Source: Tritrichomonas musculus | Taxonomy: Eukaryota > Parabasalia > Tritrichomonadida > Tritrichomonadidae | Assembly: GCA_039105265.1 (NCBI GenBank) | Contig: JAPFFF010000037.1 | Location: 124,001 to 188,000 of the forward strand | DNA length: 64,000 nt | Direction: 5' to 3' | Shown: positions 9,373 through 17,950 of the stretch, one piece after another | Numbering within the stretch: position 1 is the stretch's first letter | Layout: each line of letters opens with the position of its first letter | Made by a program: the position numbers and the translations under genes | The notes under the pieces: model-generated | The model's database searches: none | Told to the model about the DNA's origin: nothing | Seen by the model: the letters and a program-made list of their open reading frames with translations, nothing else

Positions 9373-10983
9373 ATGAATGTAAAACAAACGAAAAAAATAG
9401 AAGACAGTAAAATTACAGATTCAAAGCAGTCCAAACTTGATACAAGAAATCGTAGAAAATCTTCTACACAGATTCCTATATCGTCTACCAAAAAAGCAGT
9501 TGTTGATATCTCTCAAAAAAAGCAAGCATCTCCTAATGTTTCTTCAAAGCCATTATCATCACCGAAACTTCAAAATGCAGCATCTCCTCCGGTGTCAGGG
9601 CAAAGAGCAGTTGCAAAAACAATGAAAAGCGAACGAAATGCAAATATAAACTCAGTTTCTTCTTCAAAAAAATCGCCAGACTTAAAAGCAAAGCAGGCAG
9701 GAGATTCAATTAGTCAAAAAAATTCGGCAGCGCAAAGAACAACAGGAAATCGCCAAAACCCCTCTAGTCTCAATAAAAAATCTAATGCTAAAGTAGCTTT
9801 AAAACCAAATCCATCGGGTAATACAGCAAAAGCAAATATTAGTTCAAGTTCAACAGCAGATAGTATCCAAAAGCCTGTTACAGTCAACTTTTTAAATGCT
9901 GACGAACTCATTCCAAGAAATGTAGGTGATTACACTCTTAAATCTGTTATAGGTGAAGGTGCATCATGTGTTGTTAAACTTGCAACGAAGCAAGGCAGTA
10001 AAATGAAGTATGCTTGCAAAGTTATTGACAAAGTTCGATTCGAAAATGAGCCTTCAATGACAGCAGAGCAATTTGAAAATGAAATACGAATAATGCAGCA
10101 ATTGCATCATCCAAATGTTGTTCAGCTTTGCGATGTGATGAAAGATGAGCGCTATTTTTATATTTTTATTGAATATTGCCCACGTTGTTTATTTGAAGAA
10201 ATTTTAGAAGAGAAAAAAATAAATGAACTTAAATCAGCAAACTGGTTTAAGCAAATATTAGAAGCTCTTTCATATCTTCATTCCTTAAATATTGTTCATC
10301 GTGATTTAAAACCGGAAAATATTTTATTAGATGAATATGATAATATAAAATTATCTGACTTCGGTTTAAGTAGATATGTTGGTCCTGATTGTCTAGCTTC
10401 AACTCCTTGTGGATCACCAAGTTATGCATCACCAGAAGTTCTTTCAAATAATCCTTATAACGCGAAATTAAGTGATTGTTGGAGTTGCGGAGTTATATTA
10501 TATCTAATGGTAGTAGGTCAACTTCCATGGTCATCAAGAAATCATTCAAAGATGTTCGACCAAATATCTAGCGGTTCTCAAGTTGTTGTTCCTGACACTG
10601 TTTCATATCACACAAGATTAATGATTGAAGGATTGCTGCAGTTTAATCCTGAAGAAAGATTGACAGTTGAAAAAGCTCTAAAGCATCCGTTTTTGATGCA
10701 AGCTGATGGTGGTGATGCTTATTATGAAACTGAGATGGTTTCAATAAGAAAAATTGACAAATTCTTTACAACAGATGAAGATTTAATAAATGAAGTTAAT
10801 GACGATAGAGAACTGAAAGATGCAAAGAGGCAAGCGCAAACAAATAAAGGGATAAATATGTTTTGCTTATCTCAGAGAGATCAATTAAATATGGAAAAGA
10901 TGCAAAAATTATTTGCTAAAAAAATTAAGCGGATTAGATTCAGAAGGAGGAAAAGATGTAATTCAGATGATTTTCAAAAATGA
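9373..10983 (+). CDS. CAMK-type (SNF1/AMPK-like) serine/threonine kinase
   Basis: A 536-residue protein. Residues 1-180 are a Ser/Lys/Asn-rich disordered arm. The kinase domain runs at about 187-446: glycine loop IGEGASCVVKL (193-203), Lys216, Glu237, HRD 309-311, DFG 329-331 and CGSPSYASPE (346-355). These match the CAMK-like group with a Thr/Ser-containing CGSP activation loop. A basic C-terminus ending KRIRFRRRKR follows. All catalytic residues are present, so it should be active. TTTTTTTCATTCCC ends about 4 bases before the ATG and resembles a trichomonad initiator. Substrate unknown. Confidence 0.92.
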   Translation: MNVKQTKKIEDSKITDSKQSKLDTRNRRKSSTQIPISSTKKAVVDISQKKQASPNVSSKPLSSPKLQNAASPPVSGQRAVAKTMKSERNANINSVSSSKKSPDLKAKQAGDSISQKNSAAQRTTGNRQNPSSLNKKSNAKVALKPNPSGNTAKANISSSSTADSIQKPVTVNFLNADELIPRNVGDYTLKSVIGEGASCVVKLATKQGSKMKYACKVIDKVRFENEPSMTAEQFENEIRIMQQLHHPNVVQLCDVMKDERYFYIFIEYCPRCLFEEILEEKKINELKSANWFKQILEALSYLHSLNIVHRDLKPENILLDEYDNIKLSDFGLSRYVGPDCLASTPCGSPSYASPEVLSNNPYNAKLSDCWSCGVILYLMVVGQLPWSSRNHSKMFDQISSGSQVVVPDTVSYHTRLMIEGLLQFNPEERLTVEKALKHPFLMQADGGDAYYETEMVSIRKIDKFFTTDEDLINEVNDDRELKDAKRQAQTNKGINMFCLSQRDQLNMEKMQKLFAKKIKRIRFRRRKRCNSDDFQK

Positions 10984-11138
10984 GTTTTTATTATTATTAT
11001 ATTGATGTTTTTATAGCAATAAAATTATTTATTTATATTTATTGATTTATTTAGAGAAAAAAGAAGATAGGTTAAAAAAAAAATATTTACCATTGACAAT
11101 ATTCAAATGATATTAAATATATATTCACATATATATTA

Positions 11139-11948
11139 TTAATGTTGGTCTGTATACTTTTTAATCCAAGGATGTTCAAGCAGTTCAATTGCAGAAGGTC
11201 GCTTAGATTCATCAAATTGAAGGCATTTAGAAATAAAGTCTTTAGCTTCAGCTGAGACCTCAAGCTTGAACGCATACTCTCCACTTCTCATCATTTCAAG
11301 AAGAATTCCTTCACTCCTGATCTTACGCACGTTAAATGGAACTATTCCTTGGAGAAGTGTATAAGTTAAAACGCCAACGCTCCAAATATCTGTTTTAAAT
11401 GTATATAAATGACCTTGAATAATCTGTGGAGATTGGTAGCCAGGAGTTCCCACTCGAGTAACAGTAACTCCTTCAGATAAAAATTTTGAAAGGCCGAAAT
11501 CTCCGAGTAAGATGGGGGAATCATCATCAGTAGTTTCAAAATATATGTTATCAGGTTTGATATCTCGATGAATAATATTAATACTATGTAAATATGCAAC
11601 AGCTTCTAGAATTGATTTCATATAACGCGTTGCTTTAGTTTCTACGATGCCACCATCTGTTGCTATTTTGGAAGATAATGTTCCACCTTCACACAGTTTC
11701 ATGACAATATAACCAGTACGGTCAACAATATATGCGGCTCTAACACCAACGAGATTTGGATGTTGAGCAGTTTGTAACATTTCGATCTCGTTAAAAAATT
11801 GTGGCTCAGTTTGGTATTGAAGATTAATTATTTTCATTGCAAAATTTTCGCCAGTGGAAATGTTTTTAACGCGGTATACATCAGCATAGCGGCCGCGCCC
11901 AATAAAAAATTTATGTTCTAGATCAAATTCATTAAGTCCACCTGTCAT
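11139..11948 (-). CDS. Small CAMK-like protein kinase, kinase domain only
   Basis: At 269 residues it is almost entirely kinase domain. Visible are IGRGRYADVYRV (16-27), Lys39, Glu54, HRD 127-129, DFG 150-152 and GTPGYQSPQ in the activation segment, where the usual APE is SPQ. The loss of the conserved Glu there is unusual, but other catalytic residues are intact. It ends in HPWIKKY, typical of CAMK-group kinases. It is convergent with the kinase ending at 10983, separated by 155 bp. Confidence 0.9.
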   Translation of the reverse strand: MTGGLNEFDLEHKFFIGRGRYADVYRVKNISTGENFAMKIINLQYQTEPQFFNEIEMLQTAQHPNLVGVRAAYIVDRTGYIVMKLCEGGTLSSKIATDGGIVETKATRYMKSILEAVAYLHSINIIHRDIKPDNIYFETTDDDSPILLGDFGLSKFLSEGVTVTRVGTPGYQSPQIIQGHLYTFKTDIWSVGVLTYTLLQGIVPFNVRKIRSEGILLEMMRSGEYAFKLEVSAEAKDFISKCLQFDESKRPSAIELLEHPWIKKYTDQH

Positions 11949-12468
11949 TCGTAAAAAAATATAACCGCTTTCTTATTATTTTGCTGAATATAAAAAAAAA
12001 AAAAAAATGGTGGTATCGTAGTTAACTTTTTGAGCTAATTCGTTAAATATATTCAAAAAGTTTATAAAATATATAGTTAATAGAGAACCGCGAAAAATCT
12101 TTAGACTTATTGAGATAACTGACTTTTTTTCAATAAGACACTTGTTTTTTTAAGAAAATGTTTACGAATAAAATATATATATTCACTAAAATCCAAAATT
12201 TCACAAATAACTCGTTTTACAGAAAAAAGTATAAAACAAATATATCTCATAAAATAAATGCATTTATATTTTTATTTTTTTTATTTACCATTATTATAAT
12301 ATTTAAATTTTAAATTTATATTTTTCGATTATTACTTTTCAACAAAGAAGGATAAAAATATTTTTATATCAAATAAATCACACGTCATTCAAAAAAATCA
12401 ATGTGATTTCACAAAATATTTTGATTTTTTGAAAACAAAGTTTTTATAAAAAATAAAATCATTTTTTG

Positions 12469-12722
12469 AGGTACAAATCCAGTACGTTTAGTAACCGCTT
12501 TTTTTTTTTTTTTTTTTTTTGACATTCTCAAAGAATAAGATGACATGTTAAATAAAAAACGAATATTTTCATACATTTCATATAACATGTCATAAGGCTT
12601 ATTTAAATTGTAAAATAAGTGTCAAAAACAAACCTAGTCAATTTAAACTTTTTCAGAGACATGCAACTATTCAAATAATAAACGTTCTCCTATTCAAAAA
12701 ATAACGTACTGGATTTGAACCT
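12469..12722. repeat. Foldback element, 254 bp
   Basis: AGGTACAAATCCAGTACGTT (12469-12488) is repeated in reverse complement at 12703-12722 with one mismatch; the inner 15 bases are perfect. A poly-T tract lies just inside the left arm at about 12500. An inner inverted repeat ATGACATGTTA / TAACATGTCAT is at 12540-12550 and 12583-12593. The structure suggests a MITE-like element; no family can be named. Confidence 0.55.
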
Positions 12723-12981
12723 TAAGGTTCTCCTTTCAAATTCAAAAGATTAAATTCAATGAGATTGCACAAATAAAATATACATAAATATTGTTTTTAA
12801 AAATGAATTAAAATATGAAATTTATATAGATATATATTTCAAATGATTGAATAAAAACATTTTTATGAAATCTTATCGATTTTGTTTTTTTAAAGATAGA
12901 AATCATAGAATTAAAAAATTTTGAATGAAATTTTGAATGAAATAAGATTTAATCGTTGAGGCCATATTTATTTTATTTTTC

Positions 12982-13033
12982 ACCAAAACTTTTTCCGAAA
13001 AATGCTCTATTGAATTATTTATTCTATGAGTTA
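12982..13033 (+). repeat. Dispersed repeat block Y, copy 1
   Basis: About 52 bp beginning ACCAAAACTTTTTCC and ending ATTCTATGAGTTA. A diverged copy in the same orientation is at 18794-18845. Shared anchors are AAACTTTTTCC and ATTCTATGAGTT. Confidence 0.5.
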
Positions 13034-13195
13034 ATTCAATATTGAATGATTTACATTTTTTTTTGGGAAGGAGAACCTTAAATGGAATTATAACATTTTT
13101 TAATATAAATAATTTATATTGATAAGTAAAAACTTTCTCGCGGTTCTCTTATATAAAGTTTATGCACATTTGTAAATTTCTATTATATAATTAAA

Positions 13196-13250
13196 TTATC
13201 TAGGTATCACTTTTTGAGTTTTGTAAAATACTCAAAAAGTTGTAAAACAG
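13196..13250 (+). repeat. Dispersed repeat block X, copy 1
   Basis: A 55-bp block with an internal hairpin (ACTTTTTGAGT, 10-base loop, ACTCAAAAAGT). It is repeated at 18617-18671 with only two differences. Confidence 0.75.
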
Positions 13251-13265
13251 AGAACTAAAATATTT

Positions 13266-13308
13266 GAAGTAGCTTTTTGAAAGGCGTAGCCTTTCAAAAA
13301 GCTACTTC
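13266..13308. repeat. Perfect 20-bp hairpin, 3-base loop
   Basis: GAAGTAGCTTTTTGAAAGGC (13266-13285), loop GTA, then its exact reverse complement (13289-13308). It is a strong cruciform or RNA hairpin. A related shorter hairpin with the same GCGTAG core is at 14116-14138. Confidence 0.85.
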
Positions 13309-14115
13309 CTTTATTTTTTTAAATAAATAGAGCGGTTGTTCATTTGTAAAGTATTGAAAAATATTAAAAAACGCTAATTGGCTAATAATATTTTATATTT
13401 GGGGTTGAAATATATGGTTTGCTCAGATATATTCTGTTGATTATGAGAAAAAAAAATTCAATATAAAAATAAAAGTGTTTTAAAAATTTTATATTTCTCA
13501 CAAAATTATAGACCCGATTTTCTCTTCATTATTTCATTCCTTTTCATAAATTACTTTATTTTTCATATTTTATCTTTTATGTGTTTATTTAAAAATTGAA
13601 TTTTTGTATTATTATTTTTGGTCAATTCAAATTTCAATTAAATTTTTCAATTTATTCATTTTTTAAAATATTTTTATAATGATACAAAAAGGAGATATTG
13701 ATTTTATAATTATATAAAAAAAAATAATTTATACTACTATTATTGTAATTTTGGATGATAGATAAATTGATTGAATCATAAAAGAAAATATTTTTTTTTT
13801 TTAGATAAAAAACTAATTTCCCAGATGCCAGCTATAAATCCTTATTTTATAATCTTTCGTTAAACTTTCCTGATTCAAATGCAATTTCTAAATCAAGTTT
13901 TCCTATCAATATTATCTAATGTTCAAAATCGATTATTTTATTTAAATAATTATTTCGATCTTTTAATCACAATTACAACCTTTCCATGTCGTTCAAGGTG
14001 CAAGTCTTCTCAATTTTTCTGATATATCCATTCAAATATTTCATTCAATTGGAATACCTGTTGGCGAAAAAAAATTTACTTTATTTATAAATAATTTATA
14101 AATTTGATAAAGACA

Positions 14116-14138
14116 CTTTTTGAGCGTAGTTCAAAAAG
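14116..14138. repeat. Short hairpin of the same type
   Basis: CTTTTTGA and TCAAAAAG flank GCGTAGT. It shares the arm sequence and GCGTAG centre with the 13266-13308 hairpin. Confidence 0.5.
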
Positions 14139-14318
14139 CGGCTATCTTGTTATGATATAAAAAAATATTCATTCTTATTTTATGATAATTACATAAGAAA
14201 AAACTGAACTGTATTTTAAAAATATGGAACAGATATCGATCAAAAAAGATTTTTACTATTAAAAATCAAATTTTCAAACAAGCAAAATATGTGAAATAAT
14301 TAGGAATCCTTCATTTGG

Positions 14319-14993
14319 CTAGTCTTGATTTTTCTTTTTACCACTTTTCGTTTTTAATTCAACATTCAAATTATTAGTAATATGGACTGCATCAATCACC
14401 GTTCGTGTCATCTTTTTATCTGTTTTATCTAATTCAACGGGATCATTTAAATTTAAATTTGTTGTAATATATTCATCAAGATCTTTTGAGATCTTAGCTA
14501 ATTTATTATTTATTTGAGAGATCATAAAATCTTTTTCCTGTGCTAAATCTATAACTTTGCGATTCGATTCCATGATCTGGCGTTGGATTTCGTAAATCTG
14601 GCGATTCCTAGTTTTCTTAACAAAATCCAAAATTGGACTTTTCAATTTTTCATCTTCTTTATCTTCTTTGTCTTTCTTGTCTTCTTTACCTTCTTCACCC
14701 TTCGAATATTTTTTTAAAGTCTTGCAAATTTGCCGAATAGCGTTAAGTTTTGCACTATTGATTTTACTATAAGCAATGTTGTTCGACACTTCATCAAGCA
14801 TGTTTTCAACACAAACAAGTGGTGTTACTTCACCTTGTGTTTTTTGATTATTTTCATCATCAAAACACAGTCTAATTTGATCTCTTATTGCCTTTCTTTT
14901 TGATTCTTTTAAAGAGTCATATAGAGAGATAAACAATTCTTTAAGAGTATCTTTAAAATCTTTTACCACAAAAAGATCATCTTGGTTAGACAT
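14319..14993 (-). CDS. Unknown charged helical protein (224 aa)
   Basis: No family recognised. The protein is rich in Lys, Glu and Asp with probable coiled coils at about 5-40 and 130-175. An acidic-basic repeat in the middle (EDKKDKEDKEDEK) looks like a flexible linker. No membrane segment or signal peptide. It begins MSNQDDLFVVKDF and ends in a basic tail (KTKSGKKKNQD). It stands alone between two long repeat-bearing spacers. Confidence 0.65.
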   Translation of the reverse strand: MSNQDDLFVVKDFKDTLKELFISLYDSLKESKRKAIRDQIRLCFDDENNQKTQGEVTPLVCVENMLDEVSNNIAYSKINSAKLNAIRQICKTLKKYSKGEEGKEDKKDKEDKEDEKLKSPILDFVKKTRNRQIYEIQRQIMESNRKVIDLAQEKDFMISQINNKLAKISKDLDEYITTNLNLNDPVELDKTDKKMTRTVIDAVHITNNLNVELKTKSGKKKNQD

Positions 14994-15866
14994 ATATTTG
15001 GCATATGAGCCTTTTCAGAAAAAAAAATCAAAAATGAAGATTTTTGGAAAATTTTTTTGGAAAATTTTCATTCAATTTTTCTTCAATTTAAAAAAGTAGG
15101 TCCGAATAAACTCGAATTCCTTTCAATTATCACTTTTTGAATAACTTTTTTCTCATAAAAAGTGGCTTCATTGAAAGAAATTCAAAATTTTGGAAAAAAA
15201 AAAATTTAATAACTTAAGGACTTCAGACAAAATTTTGAAAATTGAAAGAGTAAAATTCTATTTTTAATATTCTTGGTTTTTAAAAATGGGAAATAGTAAT
15301 TATTAATACTGTATATATTCATGAACATCATATTGAGTATTTTCTTATGTAAAGAAATAAAAAATAAATATAGAAATAAAACCCCCTAAAAAACCGTTTA
15401 CAATTTTTTAAGGCGCTAAAAAACGATTCCTAACAAAATACTTCTATTCTTTATAATACATTTGATATCCAGCAATTATTATTCAGATCATAAATAATAA
15501 TTTTATTGAACTATTTCTTTTGATTTTCTGTTTCAATGAATATAATTTAGATATCAATCATTGAAAATAAAATTGGGGTTTGCTCTGATATAAAGCATTT
15601 AATTTGTGCATAAAGCAAAATTCTGTTTTTGTTTTTGTTTCAGTTTTTGCCCCAAAAAGTTACTTGATCATCGGCGAAGTGACAAACTATAGAAAAAGTT
15701 ACACCATTTTTTTCTGAGGAAAATTCGTTATTCTGATTTTTTGAGTTAATTGAGAAGGCATACAAAAAGTTCTAAAATTTTCTTGTAAAGTTTTGAAATA
15801 GTTCACTAAGATAAAACCATGAAAAAGCGCCATTTTTATAGAACTAAACCAATCAAAGAAACCGAG
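14994..15866. other. AT-rich spacer left of the island
   Basis: No gene seen. Short hairpins of the ACTTTTTGA type (near 15130-15165) and simple T/GT-rich sequence near 15620-15650. The composition changes sharply at 15867. Confidence 0.5.
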
Positions 15867-16141
15867 ATGACGACATTGCCGCCCATAGCATGATCACGAT
15901 CAGCAATGCTTAGCAGCTAGCTGGTTGTAACTGAGGCGAGTCGTCATCCGGACAAAGATATCGCGATTTCATCCGGAAGATCTGGAATGACGACATTGCC
16001 GCCCATAGCAAGACCACGATCAGCAATGCTTAGCAGCTGGCTGGTTGTAACTGCGGCGAGTCGTCATCCGGACAAAGATATCGCGATTTCATCCGGAAGA
16101 TCTGGAATTGACGACATTGCCGCCCATAGCAAGACCACGAT
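15867..16141 (+). repeat. 120-bp GC-richer tandem repeat, about 2.3 copies
   Basis: Units start at 15867, 15987 and 16108 (ATGACGACATTGCCGCCC in each). The first period is 120 bp, the second 121 because of one extra T. The third copy stops after about 34 bp. Copies 1 and 2 differ at only a few positions, so the array is recent. The unit is clearly GC-richer than anything around it. An open frame across it (15987-16271) is an effect of the repeat and the next cassette, not a convincing gene. Confidence 0.9.
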
Positions 16142-16158
16142 AGTAGTATATGTGTGGG

Positions 16159-16256
16159 TTTTTGGAGGGGTGATAAAAAATGACTCCCTTGTCATAGGGT
16201 TTAAAGACCCCAAACCTCAGCCCCATGACTCAAAAATAGCACTTAAAATTAGCCTG
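16159..16256 (+). promoter_or_regulatory. Upstream cassette 1 of the island
   Basis: Begins TTTTTGGAGGGG and includes GATAAAAAATGAC, CTTGTCATAGGGTTTA and AGACCCCAAACCTCAGC. A close copy lies at 16724-16827, and each copy precedes a different small ORF. A second shared piece (AAAAATAGAA, TTCAAAA and a T-rich run) directly precedes both ATGs. Position and conservation suggest a promoter or other control element; this is inference. Confidence 0.55.
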
Positions 16257-16323
16257 TTTCGTGAGGTGTAATGATTCTAAAAATAGAAGTTCAAAAATGT
16301 TTTAATTTTTTTATTTCTATAAA

Positions 16324-16698
16324 ATGTATTACATCTATGAATCAACTTTTGGTGAAATGCCAAGAATACCAGACCCTGAAATGATGCCGGATGATGTTAA
16401 ACGCTTGAGATTCTTTCGTGAACATACATTTAATAAACGACTTTATTTTATAAGTGAAAGTGAAATGATGATATATCGTTATTATGTTCCTGAAGAATAC
16501 ATTCAACATCCGAGTGAGAGAAGTTGGGACAAACTGCATCCAGGCTGTGAAAACGGATATATTAAAGAAGTTCATCATAAAGGAACAAAAACAAAAGGCT
16601 TTGAATTGATACCTGATGATGAATCTAAGAAAAGAAGGGTGTGGTTGACATTGAATGACAGTAATATGAAACAACTGAGAGCTCAAAATGATTTATAA
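16324..16698 (+). CDS. Unknown 124-aa protein in the accessory island
   Basis: I do not recognise it. It is a hydrophilic, aromatic-rich protein starting MYYIYESTFGEMPRIPDPEM, with no membrane segment or low complexity, ending in a Lys/Arg-rich third (KKRRVWLTLND). Codons are mixed and less AT-driven than the spacers, which supports coding. It sits behind cassette 1. The small size and the repeated upstream sequence suggest it belongs to a mobile or virus-like element, but no hallmark protein is present in this window to name one. Confidence 0.6.
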   Translation: MYYIYESTFGEMPRIPDPEMMPDDVKRLRFFREHTFNKRLYFISESEMMIYRYYVPEEYIQHPSERSWDKLHPGCENGYIKEVHHKGTKTKGFELIPDDESKKRRVWLTLNDSNMKQLRAQNDL

Positions 16699-16723
16699 AT
16701 GAATCAACATTAATGATGTTTTA

Positions 16724-16827
16724 TTTTTGGAGGGGGATAAAAAATGACCCCCTTGTCATAGGGTTTACAGACCCCAAACCTCAGCTACATGACTCAAAAA
16801 ATCACCACTTTTTCAAAATTAGCCCTC
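16724..16827 (+). promoter_or_regulatory. Upstream cassette 2 of the island
   Basis: A near copy of cassette 1, in the same orientation, about 220 bp before the ATG at 16945. ATGAC and GTCAT flank CCCCCTT, giving a small hairpin in both copies. The T-rich proximal part is also shared. Confidence 0.55.
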
Positions 16828-16944
16828 GAAACTTTCACAAAATGGCATAGACAAATTTTGAATAAATTGACGAACTCCCAAAAATAACAACAACGAAAAA
16901 TAGAACTTTCAAAATTTTTTTTATTTTTTTATCAGCAATTTATA

Positions 16945-17151
16945 ATGTCAAACCAAACCGAACAATTAAGCATCCTCATTAATAGAATCAACAAAAAGCT
17001 AAAAGGTTGGAGACCAGCATTAAAATACCTCTACGATAATGATGATGTTGTTGACGGAGTACTAAAAGAGATAAATCACTTTATTGAACAACTAAAGAAA
17101 TTCAACGGTCCTATTGAATTAATTGCTGAACTTGAAGAACTCATTTATTAG
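16945..17151 (+). CDS. Unknown 68-aa helical protein in the island
   Basis: A short, probably all-helical protein (LSILINRINKKLKGW, then LKEINHFIEQLKKF). No known family. It follows cassette 2, and its 3' end overlaps the convergent ORF 17141-17368 by 11 bases, a packing seen nowhere else in the window. Confidence 0.5.
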   Translation: MSNQTEQLSILINRINKKLKGWRPALKYLYDNDDVVDGVLKEINHFIEQLKKFNGPIELIAELEELIY

Positions 17152-17368
17152 ACAATTCATTTAATTCATTCTCAAGTTGATGAACTTTATTTTTGAGGCT
17201 GTTGATGTCTTCAATAAGAGACTCACGAACGGCAAGACCATCAGAGCCCAACATTCCTGATTTGATATTGTTGAGACATTGTTTGTAATCATAACACTTT
17301 TCTTTCAGTCCTCGTTTGATACGTTTTAATTCTGGTATTTCTTTCTTGTATCCTGTTAGTTCACTCAT
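17141..17368 (-). CDS. Unknown 75-aa coiled-coil protein in the island
   Basis: A small protein with a strong coiled coil at its C-terminal half (INSLKNKVHQLENELNEL) and a basic N-terminal half. No family recognised. Divergent from the ORF at 17383, with only 14 bases between the two ATGs. Confidence 0.5.
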   Translation of the reverse strand: MSELTGYKKEIPELKRIKRGLKEKCYDYKQCLNNIKSGMLGSDGLAVRESLIEDINSLKNKVHQLENELNELSNK

Positions 17369-17382
17369 TTAATAACAATTAA

Positions 17383-17616
17383 ATGTCTGCTATTAATCAA
17401 ATGAGAACCGTTCATGATGATAAACACAAAAATCATTTTGATAGATTACAGTTAACGATGCAAAAGAATAGAACAAAAATAAACTCAGCACCGACAGTGA
17501 AATGTTATAATGAAAAAGGAAATGTATTTCATGAACCACCTCCAAAAACGACTAAATCATTAAATCATCATGATTCACTTAATCATTCGGTGGTTGTCAG
17601 GAGCAACAACATTTAA
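17383..17616 (+). CDS. Unknown 77-aa basic protein in the island
   Basis: A basic, His/Asn/Lys-rich short protein (MSAINQMRTVHDDKHKNHFD) with HEPPPKTTK in the middle. No family recognised. It ends just before the inverted and direct repeats at 17628-17816. Of the four island ORFs it has the weakest support for coding. Confidence 0.4.
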   Translation: MSAINQMRTVHDDKHKNHFDRLQLTMQKNRTKINSAPTVKCYNEKGNVFHEPPPKTTKSLNHHDSLNHSVVVRSNNI

Positions 17617-17627
17617 TACATATTCAT

Positions 17628-17816
17628 CGAAGAACAACACGCAAATATGCTTCGTAATTACTCGAATCTGATTATTTGGAACTTGCTGTGATGTTTGTTT
17701 GTTTATCTGTTTGCTTGTGAGTGTTTGTAGTGTGATTTGAGAAACATGTTTCGAAATTGTTAAAAGCATTTGCATGTTGTTCTTCGTAATTACTCGAATC
17801 TGATTCTTTGGAACTT
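17628..17816. repeat. Combined inverted and direct repeats
   Basis: An imperfect inverted repeat (17628-17652 against 17764-17786; arms around GAAGAACAACA) is joined to a 35-bp direct repeat (17650-17684 and 17782-17816, one mismatch, containing TTCGTAATTACTCGAATCTG). The interval between is GT-rich. It may mark an end of the island. Confidence 0.7.
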
Positions 17817-17920
17817 ACATTAATGTTTTTTTATGCATCTTCTTTTATAAAATTCGTCACATCGTTAATAAAAATTATTTTTTGAAAATTATAAACCATT
17901 CAATATTTTCAATAAAAAAT

Positions 17921-17950
17921 GGTAGGGGGGTATTTCTTTTGGTAGGGGGG
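17921..17950 (+). repeat. GGTAGGGGGG doublet
   Basis: The 10-mer GGTAGGGGGG occurs at 17921-17930 and 17941-17950. Such G runs are rare in this AT-rich window. Confidence 0.7.

Larger units (their letters stand above)
12082..13149. repeat. Inverted-repeat-bounded block, 1.07 kb
   Basis: AGAGAACCGCGAAAAA at 12082-12097 is matched in reverse complement by TTTCTCGCGGTTCTCT at 13134-13149, with one mismatch in 16. Inside lie a second inverted repeat (12469-12722), a third within that (12540-12593), and an inverted copy of AAGGTTCTCCTT near 12724 and 13069. This is the shape of a foldback or non-autonomous DNA element, possibly several inserted into one another. No transposase frame is present. 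Confidence 0.5.
11949..14318. other. Large gene-free region with nested inverted repeats
   Basis: No supported gene in 2.4 kb. The first part (12082-13149) is a nest of inverted repeats, and hairpins follow at 13266-13308 and 14116-14138 (listed separately). A stretch at 13820-14070 looks slightly less AT-biased and may be decayed coding sequence, but no frame stays open for more than about 30 codons. Confidence 0.6.

Noticed and set aside
13820-14070. Decayed protein gene
   Set aside because: Slightly better composition, but no frame stays open beyond about 30 codons and no family motif appears.
15867-16141. CRISPR array
   Set aside because: The repeats are head to tail at 120 bp without unique spacers, in a eukaryotic genome.
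15987-16271. 94-codon open frame on the plus strand
   Set aside because: It runs through a tandem repeat unit and into cassette 1, so its openness follows from the GC-richer repeat. The start is the repeat boundary and the peptide has no protein-like features.
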